Source: Collinsella sp. (lineage in GTDB: Bacteria; Actinomycetota; Coriobacteriia; Coriobacteriales; Coriobacteriaceae). From it: 28,645 nt of DNA. How positions within the stretch are numbered: position 1 is the stretch's first letter; every line of letters starts with the position of its first letter. Both the position numbers and the translations under genes were made by a program. The stretch lies in contig JAHYYI010000025.1 of NCBI GenBank assembly GCA_019425045.1, forward strand, positions 1 through 28,645. Reading direction: 5' to 3'. This document shows positions 16,070 through 22,215 of this stretch, piece by piece. The notes beneath the pieces were generated by a model. That model did not search any database. It was not told the origin of the DNA and saw nothing but the letters and a program-made list of their open reading frames with translations.

Positions 16070-16116
16070 ACGCATCACCAATCCAGTTCGGTTTCACCCT
16101 TTGCATTCGCCCAGAT

Positions 16117-16156
16117 AAAACCTGCCAAAATTAACATCCCTTTTTGGCAGGTTTTA
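16117..16156 (-). repeat. CCTGCC hairpin repeat, copy B, touching the aminopeptidase stop
   Basis: AAAACCTGCCAAAA (16117-16130) and TTTTTGGCAGGTTTT are inverted; the middle is ATTAACATCCC, slightly altered from the other copies. On the minus strand the repeat begins with the TAA stop codon of the M18 gene and ends in TTTTAT, so it could act as a first terminator. Confidence 0.85.
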
Positions 16157-17539
16157 GAGCTCCACACTTTCGGCGCCGTTGATGGTTAGGTTGCGCTCGT
16201 AGAAGGCGGTGAGGGCGCGGATAGCGTACATCACGTCGCGCACGCCGCCGGTCTCGTAGCTCGAGTGCATGGCAAGCTGCGGCAGGCCCACGTCCACGGC
16301 ATGCATGCTCGCCTGCATATTGGACAGATTGCCCAGGGTAGAACCGCCGGCCATATCGCTCTTGTTGGCAAAGGCCTGCGTGGGCACGTCGGCGTCATCG
16401 CAAATGGCCTGGAACACCGCGCGGCTAAAGGCGTCGGTGCAGTAGTGCTGGTTGGCGGCCTCCTTGATGACGATGCCGCCGTTGAGTACCACCTGATTGC
16501 GGGCATCGCACTTCTCGGCATGGTTGGGGTGCACGGCATGTGCATTGTCGCAGCTTACAAGCATCGAGGCGGCAAGTGCGCGGTGGTACGACTCGTCGTC
16601 AAAGCCCAACGATCCGTTGATGCGGCGCAGCGCGTCGGCCAAGAACGTCGACATGGCGCCCTGCTTGGTCTCGGAGCCAACCTCCTCATTATCAAAGCAG
16701 CAGAAGACCGAAACGTCGTGCGCGTTCTCGGCACCCAAAAATGCCTGCAGTGAGGTGTAGGCGCAGGCCAGGTCGTCGAGCTTGGGCGTCGAGATGAACT
16801 CGTCGGCCCAGCCCCAAATGCGCGCATCCTGACGATTGACCAGGAACAGATCGCGGCCCAGGATCTGCTCGGGCTCAACGTCCAGTTCGTCAGCGATCAG
16901 GGCGTCAAAATCTCCCTGCTTAAGGTCACCGGCGCTGATGAGCGGGCACAGATCAATGGCTCGGTTGGGAGCAAAGTCCTCGTTAACGCCGCGGTTCATG
17001 TGGATGGCAAGGCTCGGGATAATAGCGACCTCGCGCTCGGTGGCAAGCAGGCGGCTCTCAATACGGTCGCCCTCGCGCACCAGCACGCGTCCGGCCAGCG
17101 CGAGCGGACGATCAAACCAGGTGTAGTCGATCATGCCGCCGTAAGCCTCGGTGTTCAGGCGCAGCGTTTCGCCCGCGCCGTCAAGCTCGGGCACGGCCTT
17201 GACCTTAAACGTCGGCGAATCGCTGTGCGACGCCGTGAGCTGAAAATGATAGTCGCCGGCAACGCCGTCCTCGCCCCACGTAGCAGCCAGGTCCTCGCCC
17301 ACCTTAAAGGCAACAACGCTCGAGGTATTGCGCTGCGTGTAATAACGCCCGCCCGGCTCGATATCCCACGCCGCGTTCTCGGGCAGGTAGGTAAAGCCTG
17401 CCTCGTCGAGCTCGGCCATAATGGTCGCCGCCGTATGGAACATGCTGGGGCACGCCTCGATAAAGTCGATAAGGTCGTTAGCGGCCTCGATATCATCGGC
17501 CGTCACATGCGCGCGCTCGGGCGTTTCCTGATCCGTCAT
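16154..17539 (-). CDS. M18-family aspartyl aminopeptidase
   Basis: A 461-residue zinc aminopeptidase that removes N-terminal acidic residues from peptides in the cytoplasm. Co-catalytic metal and active-site residues are visible in order: His105 and Asp107 (SHSDSP), Asp255 (KLDDL), Glu285-Glu286 (DNEEVGS), Asp331 (CDNAHAVHP) and His425 (AMHSSYE). Length fits the family. ATG 17539 is chosen because GAAAGGGGAG lies upstream; the frame extends to 17650 without family resemblance. It is divergent from the Ntn hydrolase gene, 161 bp apart; no convincing promoter pair was found there. Confidence 0.92.
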   Translation of the reverse strand: MTDQETPERAHVTADDIEAANDLIDFIEACPSMFHTAATIMAELDEAGFTYLPENAAWDIEPGGRYYTQRNTSSVVAFKVGEDLAATWGEDGVAGDYHFQLTASHSDSPTFKVKAVPELDGAGETLRLNTEAYGGMIDYTWFDRPLALAGRVLVREGDRIESRLLATEREVAIIPSLAIHMNRGVNEDFAPNRAIDLCPLISAGDLKQGDFDALIADELDVEPEQILGRDLFLVNRQDARIWGWADEFISTPKLDDLACAYTSLQAFLGAENAHDVSVFCCFDNEEVGSETKQGAMSTFLADALRRINGSLGFDDESYHRALAASMLVSCDNAHAVHPNHAEKCDARNQVVLNGGIVIKEAANQHYCTDAFSRAVFQAICDDADVPTQAFANKSDMAGGSTLGNLSNMQASMHAVDVGLPQLAMHSSYETGGVRDVMYAIRALTAFYERNLTINGAESVEL

Positions 17540-17700
17540 GCTCTCCCCTTTCACTGGGTTGATGGTTCCCTCCAGCATACCCCGCCGCGCCAGTGCCGTG
17601 CCTTTCATTCCATGTTTAATCCCGCGCCGCTCGCCAAGTTGAGCCATCATGCCCGCACTCCTTTTGCGACAATTACGCTAACAGGACGAAAGGAGCCGTC

Positions 17701-18786
17701 ATGAAGCCACGTAACATTGCCATCGCCTGCGGTGTCGCGGGAGTCGCCGTCGGCCTTGCCGCTGCCACCGGCATCGTTTATCACAAACAAATCAAGTCCG
17801 CCGCGTCACTCAAACGCTTGACCGGCTACGCGGATGGCTATGACCTGTACGCAATCGACATTGCCTACGACTACGATCTTGATTGCATCATCGCCGCTGG
17901 CGTGCGCGACGACCAGGCCTACATCGATGCCGTGGTGGCGCAGGTGCTGCCCGGTGTGCCGGCACATGTCCAGGCGCCCCAGTTTGCCTGCAGCGCTTTT
18001 GTCGCCGTAGATGCCGAAGGCCGCGTGCGCACCGGTCGCAATTACGACTTTAAGGACGACACCTCAGCGCTGCTGGTGCGTAATCACCCGTGCGACGGCT
18101 ATGCCTCCATCGGGTTTGCCGCCCTTAACAACCTGGGCGATAACACTCCGCTTGACTCCGTCGGCGGACGCGCTGCGGCGTTGATGGGCCCGTTTGCCCA
18201 GCTCGACGGTGTTAACGAGTGCGGCGTGTCCATTGCCGTACTCACCCTGGATTCCAAGCCCTGTGACCAGGACACGCAACGCCCCGTCATCAATACCTCG
18301 CTCGCCATCCGTCTGGTGCTCGACCGTGCCACCACCACGCAAGAAGCTGTCGACCTGCTTTCCGCCTACGACATGCACGCCATGGCAGGACGCGATTACC
18401 ACTTCTTTATCAACGACGCCGCCGGTGACGCGCGCGTAGTAGAGTGGGATCCGCGCGATCCGGACCGCGCTTTCAAAGCGACTCCTGTACGCCAGGTTAC
18501 GAACTTCTACGCCTGCTATGGCGACGAAGTGCTGCCCAACCAAAAGAATGGCGAGCTGGGCCATGGTAAAGAGCGCGCTGTCGCAATCGCCGATGTCCTC
18601 GACGCCCATGCCGGCGCCCAAGACGAGGCAGTCGCTTGGAAGGCCCTACGCGCTGCAGCGCAAGAGCCCAATCCGGAAGACATCACCAGCAACACGCAGT
18701 GGTCGGTCGTCTTTGACAACACCGAGCCCGCTGCCGCCATCACGCTGCGCCGCCATTGGGGCGACGTCGACGCCTTCGCGCTGTAA
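17701..18786 (+). CDS. Membrane-anchored Ntn hydrolase (choloylglycine hydrolase/penicillin V acylase-like)
   Basis: A 361-residue protein. Residues 6-26 form one hydrophobic N-terminal segment (signal anchor). Residues 40-95 are a pro-region and Cys97 in FACSAFVAVD is the likely nucleophile, followed by RTGRNYDF, the arginine/aspartate motif of linear amide C-N hydrolases. In this superfamily the Cys becomes active when it is the N-terminal residue, so cleavage after Ala96 would be needed; this is inferred. Substrates could be bile-acid amides, acyl-homoserine lactones or peptides. Canonical bile-salt hydrolases begin MCT and lack the anchor, so this is a distant relative. AAAGGAG precedes the ATG. 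Confidence 0.75.
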   Translation: MKPRNIAIACGVAGVAVGLAAATGIVYHKQIKSAASLKRLTGYADGYDLYAIDIAYDYDLDCIIAAGVRDDQAYIDAVVAQVLPGVPAHVQAPQFACSAFVAVDAEGRVRTGRNYDFKDDTSALLVRNHPCDGYASIGFAALNNLGDNTPLDSVGGRAAALMGPFAQLDGVNECGVSIAVLTLDSKPCDQDTQRPVINTSLAIRLVLDRATTTQEAVDLLSAYDMHAMAGRDYHFFINDAAGDARVVEWDPRDPDRAFKATPVRQVTNFYACYGDEVLPNQKNGELGHGKERAVAIADVLDAHAGAQDEAVAWKALRAAAQEPNPEDITSNTQWSVVFDNTEPAAAITLRRHWGDVDAFAL

Positions 18787-18853
18787 GGAGCCAGGCCCGT
18801 CGTCCTTACGCTCGCCTGACGCTGCTTACATTTCTATACATTTGAGCTAACAC

Positions 18854-18889
18854 GTTTTACCCCTGTATCAACAGTGTGCGGGGGTAAAC
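18854..18889 (+). terminator. Hairpin between the Ntn hydrolase and phosphofructokinase genes
   Basis: GTTTTACCCC (18854-18863) pairs with GGGGTAAAC (18881-18889) with one bulged T; the loop holds a smaller CTGT/ACAG stem. No U tract follows. TATAAC at 18902-18907 just downstream may be the -10 box of the phosphofructokinase gene. Confidence 0.4.
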
Positions 18890-18926
18890 TTATGCGCATG
18901 TTATAACTTGCCCGGAAGGATTCATC

Positions 18927-20006
18927 ATGCTCAGGATCGGTCTTCTTACTAGTGGCGGCGACTGCCAGGCGCTCAACGCCACCATGCGCGGCATTGTCAA
19001 AACGCTCATGACCAATAGCGAAGAGCCTATCGAGATCTACGGTTTTGAGGACGGCTACCAGGGCCTTATCTACAGCAGGTTCCGCGTCATGACGCCCGCC
19101 GATTTTAGCGGCATCCTCACCCGCGGCGGCACCATCCTGGGCACGAGCCGTACGCCGTTCAAGCGCCTGGATACTCCCGAGGCCGACGGCGTCGAGAAGG
19201 TGCCCGCGATGGTCCACACTTATCACAAGTTGCAGCTCGACTGCCTGTTTATACTGGGCGGCAACGGCTCCACCAAGACCGCCAACCGCCTGCGCGAAGA
19301 GGGCCTCAACGTTATCGCCCTGCCCAAGACCATCGATAACGACACCTGGGGCACCGAGTTGACGTTTGGCTTTACGAGCGCCATCGACGTCGCCACCAAG
19401 TGCATCGACGACATTCACACCACCGCTTCGAGCCACGGCCGCGTGTTCGTCATCGAGATCATGGGCCACAAGGTTGGCTGGATCCCGCTGTACGCCGGCG
19501 TCGCGGGCGGCGCGGATGTCATCCTGATTCCCGAGATTCCCTACGACATGGATAACGTCATCAAGACCATTGAACATCGCATGGAGACCGGCAGCCGCTT
19601 TACCATCGTGGCCGTCGCCGAGGGCGCTATCTCCAAGGAGGACGCGGCGCTGTCCAAGAAGGAATACAAGAAGAAGCTTGCCGAGCGCACGAGCCCGTCG
19701 ATCGTCTACGACATCGCCAAGGAGATTGAGGCCAAGACCGGTCGCGAGACCCGCGTCGCCATCCCCGGCCACACGCAGCGCGGCGGCCAGCCCGATGCCC
19801 AGGATCGCATCTTTGCGACCCAGTGCGGCGTCGAGGCCGCGCTTGGCTGCCTGCGCGGCGAGTTTGGCTACATGATCGCCCTGCGTGACGGCAAGATGTG
19901 CCACATGCCGCTCGAGGAGGTCGCCGGTAAGCTCAAGTATGTCGACCCCCAGAGCGACCTGGTGCGCGAGGCCAAGGCGTTGGGCATCAGCTTCGGCGAC
20001 GAATAG
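18927..20006 (+). CDS. pfkA: 6-phosphofructokinase (mixed-substrate group)
   Basis: A 359-residue glycolytic enzyme phosphorylating fructose 6-phosphate. Motifs: TSGGDCQALNA at 8-18, GGNGST at 111-116, PKTIDND at 133-139 with catalytic Asp137, and the fructose-6-phosphate loops MGHKVGW and PGHTQRGG. At the two positions that usually separate donors, Gly114 (Gly104 in E. coli) suggests ATP, whereas Lys134 (Gly124 in E. coli) is shared with PPi-using enzymes; the Gly/Lys combination is seen in actinobacterial ATP-dependent enzymes. Asn113 replaces the usual Asp103 (E. coli numbering). GAAGGA precedes the ATG. The last codons and stop form part of a large hairpin. Confidence 0.93.
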   Translation: MLRIGLLTSGGDCQALNATMRGIVKTLMTNSEEPIEIYGFEDGYQGLIYSRFRVMTPADFSGILTRGGTILGTSRTPFKRLDTPEADGVEKVPAMVHTYHKLQLDCLFILGGNGSTKTANRLREEGLNVIALPKTIDNDTWGTELTFGFTSAIDVATKCIDDIHTTASSHGRVFVIEIMGHKVGWIPLYAGVAGGADVILIPEIPYDMDNVIKTIEHRMETGSRFTIVAVAEGAISKEDAALSKKEYKKKLAERTSPSIVYDIAKEIEAKTGRETRVAIPGHTQRGGQPDAQDRIFATQCGVEAALGCLRGEFGYMIALRDGKMCHMPLEEVAGKLKYVDPQSDLVREAKALGISFGDE

Positions 20007-20182
20007 CCTCGGCCGAAACTGCTCTCATCGGAGGCCCCAGGGCTTACCTCCCAAATCGTCCTCGGACATGTCAGGATCCCGCCGTGCGCTTCGCGCGGCG
20101 GGATCCTTCCGTCCTGCGGAAAGATTTGGGAGGTAAGCTCTGGGGCCTCCTGCGGTAACTAGGGAGGCCGAGGCTATTCGTC
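19998..20182. repeat. 185-bp nested inverted repeat including the pfkA stop codon
   Basis: Three arm pairs are nested: GACGAATAGCCTCGGCC (19998-20014) with its exact inverse at 20166-20182; 28-bp arms 20030-20057 and 20123-20150 with one mismatch; and GGATCCCGCCG (20074-20084) with its inverse at 20096-20106. The unpaired gaps match in length on both sides (15/15 and 16/16). The outer arm contains the Asp, Glu and stop codons of pfkA. It may terminate pfkA, but no U tract follows. Confidence 0.9.
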
Positions 20183-20327
20183 TTCTTGCTGCAAGTGCGT
20201 GGGCTGAGATTTTGGGATGTTGCAAGCTCTTAGCTGAGAGTAGCACTGACATTTGTCCTGAAATGGCTGGTCGTTAGGGGTTGCTACCGGTAGTTGCGGT
20301 AGGGTCGGAGCAGATTCTAACTAGAAA

Positions 20328-20342
20328 CGGTGGTCGCCACCG
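20328..20342. promoter_or_regulatory. Short dyad upstream of the HTH-membrane gene
   Basis: CGGTGG and CCACCG are inverted around 3 bp, about 58 bp before the ATG at 20400; a CCGGTAG/GCGGTAG pair lies just upstream (20287-20302). It may be an autoregulatory site. Nothing else is recognised in 20183-20399. Confidence 0.3.
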
Positions 20343-20399
20343 GTTGTTCTCGGCATACTCGGCTCATTCGATTACGATCACCACATGAAAGGAACTGCT

Positions 20400-21329
20400 A
20401 TGGATCTTGCGATGGCACAGCGGCTCGTTGATCGCCGCAAGGCTGCCGGGCTTTCTCAGGAGGCGCTTGCCGCCCAGCTGGGCGTGAGTCGTCAGGCTGT
20501 CAGTAAATGGGAGCGCAGCGAATCTTCGCCCGATACCGATAACCTTATTGCGCTCGCCGCGCTGTATGGCGTGTCGCTGGATGAGCTGCTGTATGGGGAG
20601 GCGGTGGATAGCACTGATGACTCGCAGACTGATGATGAGGCACGGAACAGCAACGCCGGCACCAAAGCTTCAGATGAGGCTGAGGCTTCTGCTGAGCACG
20701 CTGATTGCAGCGATAAGCCACTTGTCGATATTTCCCTCGCGCGCGGCATCCACGTTATTGATCCCAACAAAGGCGAAGAGGTCCATGTTGGTTGGAATGG
20801 CATCCATGTGGCTAACGAGCGCAAGGGTGAAGAGGTCCATGTGGGGCCAGACGGATTGTATATCGATACGCTTGAGGACGATGGACATAGCGTGCATACC
20901 AATGACGATGGCACCGTCACCATCGACGGCGAGACGTTTTCCAGCTGGAAGGAGGCGCACGACAAGCTCGACCATCATGGCAAGCATTTCCACACCAAGG
21001 TCGGACGTGCATGGAACAAATTCCCCTTCCCCGCACTTGTCGCTCTCGCCTATCTGGTGCTCGGCATTGTCTACAGCACATGGGCTACGGGCCTCTTCCT
21101 CGTCTTTTTGATTCCCGTCTATTACGCGCTTGGCGACTTTATCGATCAACGCCGCTTATCTAAGCTGATCGATGTCGTCTATTCAGTCAGTGCCGAGGCA
21201 TGGTTCCTCTACATGTGGCTCTGCCTGGGGCAACCCCATCCCGCCTGGGTAATACTCATCACCATCCCGGTCGTAAAAGCACTCATGCGTTGGTGCCGTA
21301 AACAATGGAAGTGCCGCAAACAGGCCTAA
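20400..21329 (+). CDS. HTH-domain membrane protein with 18-residue tandem repeats
   Basis: A 309-residue protein. Residues 5-63 are a Cro/C1-type helix-turn-helix (AAGLSQEALAAQLGVSRQAV, SKWERS). Residues 68-105 are an acidic, Ser/Thr-rich linker. Residues 116-151 hold two near-identical 18-residue repeats of the form G-I-H-V-x4-K-G-E-E-V-H-V-G-x2, followed by a degenerate third copy at 152-169. A His-rich stretch (185-198) precedes about three hydrophobic helices (209-247, 255-277 and 281-297). It looks like a membrane-tethered regulator with a repeat-built sensor region on the same side as the HTH. AAAGGA precedes ATG 20400; an upstream ATG at 20385 lacks such a site. Confidence 0.82.
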   Translation: MDLAMAQRLVDRRKAAGLSQEALAAQLGVSRQAVSKWERSESSPDTDNLIALAALYGVSLDELLYGEAVDSTDDSQTDDEARNSNAGTKASDEAEASAEHADCSDKPLVDISLARGIHVIDPNKGEEVHVGWNGIHVANERKGEEVHVGPDGLYIDTLEDDGHSVHTNDDGTVTIDGETFSSWKEAHDKLDHHGKHFHTKVGRAWNKFPFPALVALAYLVLGIVYSTWATGLFLVFLIPVYYALGDFIDQRRLSKLIDVVYSVSAEAWFLYMWLCLGQPHPAWVILITIPVVKALMRWCRKQWKCRKQA

Positions 21330-21378
21330 ACCACCCCAACCAGCCAGCGCCACTCATCCGACACCGCCTGCCCCTTCC

Positions 21379-21447
21379 AAGTTGCGGTGAGATAGGGACT
21401 GTTTTGAAGCTCCAAAGCGCCAAACAGTCCGTATATCACCGCAACTT
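21379..21447. repeat. Hairpin repeat with a matched interior loop
   Basis: AAGTTGCGGTGA (21379-21390) and GGACTGTTT (21396-21404) pair with AAACAGTCC (21422-21430) and TCACCGCAACTT (21436-21447). The unpaired pieces GATAG and GTATA are both 5 bases, and a 17-base apical part remains. It lies downstream of the HTH-membrane gene, with no U tract. Confidence 0.85.
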
Positions 21448-21509
21448 ACAAACAACTGGGTCAGTTCCGGCACGGAGATTAGCATTGAGCTGACCGCGCG
21501 CCAAGAAAA

Positions 21510-21649
21510 GGGCCTATTTACTACGTTTAACTCGAGAGGGCCGACCATACCCGCCTTTTCCGAAAATTGGCAAGCCCTCTACCTGCGGTTTTAATTTCAT
21601 AATCTTTGTCACGGTCGAGGGTGTGGTAGCAAACGTAGTAGATAGGCCC
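21510..21649. repeat. 140-bp inverted-repeat element
   Basis: GGGCCTATTTACTACGTTT (21510-21528) is inverted at 21631-21649 with one mismatch (a G-U pair in RNA). Further in, CCGACC (21541-21546) matches GGTCGA (21613-21618) imperfectly. No protein is recognised in the centre. Together with 21379-21447 it fills the 448-bp gap before the next gene. Confidence 0.8.
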
Positions 21650-21777
21650 ATTTTGTGGCATACGACCCATACAAGCCCAATCTCGAAGGCTAAAGAGAGC
21701 CTCTCATCCACGCCTGTGAGCGAAAACCAAATAGAATGAAAGGCAAATGGAAAGCCCGTTTGACGAGCGGAGGACAT

Positions 21778-22098
21778 ATGCGCGACGTAGCCGAAAGCGA
21801 CTGGAAGCTATTTAAGAAAATGCTTCCTCAATGGCAAGAACGTTATATGGAAAAGCTCATCGCCCAGTACGTTGAGATGCTGAACGGCGACAGCGAAGCG
21901 TCCAGTAGATTTTGGACACTAGAAGAGCGCCTCAATAGAGACAAGCTGTCCTCAGGCGTAATTGCAAACGACATTCGCCGCAGCACAATGCACCGCGAGA
22001 TAGCCAATTTGCTTATCGACAGCGTGATCACCCTTGACGACCTTGACGGTTTTACCGAGGACATTAAGAGCTATGCGCAACACTGGATTGGCCAGTAA
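21778..22098 (+). CDS. Conserved hypothetical protein (Firmicutes-like 106-residue family)
   Basis: A 106-residue soluble, charged, helical protein with no membrane segment. The opening RDVAESDWKLFKKMLPQWQE and the FWTLEERL and DIRRSTM motifs resemble a family of about 110 residues that I know from Lachnospiraceae and other Firmicutes, without known function. GGAGG at 21769-21773 supports ATG 21778 over an in-frame ATG at 21736. Its composition is less GC-rich than neighbours, which together with the family range hints at transfer. Confidence 0.7.
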   Translation: MRDVAESDWKLFKKMLPQWQERYMEKLIAQYVEMLNGDSEASSRFWTLEERLNRDKLSSGVIANDIRRSTMHREIANLLIDSVITLDDLDGFTEDIKSYAQHWIGQ

Positions 22099-22133
22099 GA
22101 GCACTGAACGACAGACATCCCCAGCAAAACGGG

Positions 22134-22171
22134 GCAAACGCCGGGCCACCTAATGGTTGTCCGGCGTTTGC
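22134..22171. terminator. Bidirectional hairpin between convergent genes
   Basis: GCAAACGCCGG (22134-22144) pairs perfectly with CCGGCGTTTGC (22161-22171). The 16-base loop has an inner ACC/GGT pair. On the minus strand CCCGTTTTGC follows. It lies between the hypothetical gene and the FtsX-type permease gene. Confidence 0.65.
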
Positions 22172-22177
22172 GCAGAT

Positions 22178-22215
22178 AAAACCTGCCAAAATAAACCTGT
22201 CCCTTTTTGGCAGGT
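22178..22215 (-). repeat. CCTGCC hairpin repeat, copy C, touching the permease stop
   Basis: AAAACCTGCCAAAA and TTTTTGGCAGGT flank TAAACCTGTCCC. On the minus strand it starts at the TGA stop of the FtsX-type permease gene and ends in TTTTATC, a terminator-like arrangement. Confidence 0.9.

Noticed and set aside
18834..19904. Large minus-strand open frame opposite pfkA
   Set aside because: It is a shadow of a clear phosphofructokinase gene, with no ribosome site or recognisable product.
20174..20290. Minus-strand frame ending QEDE-stop that mimics the pfkA C-terminus
   Set aside because: The likeness stems from the inverted repeat of the last codons; there is no start or wider similarity.
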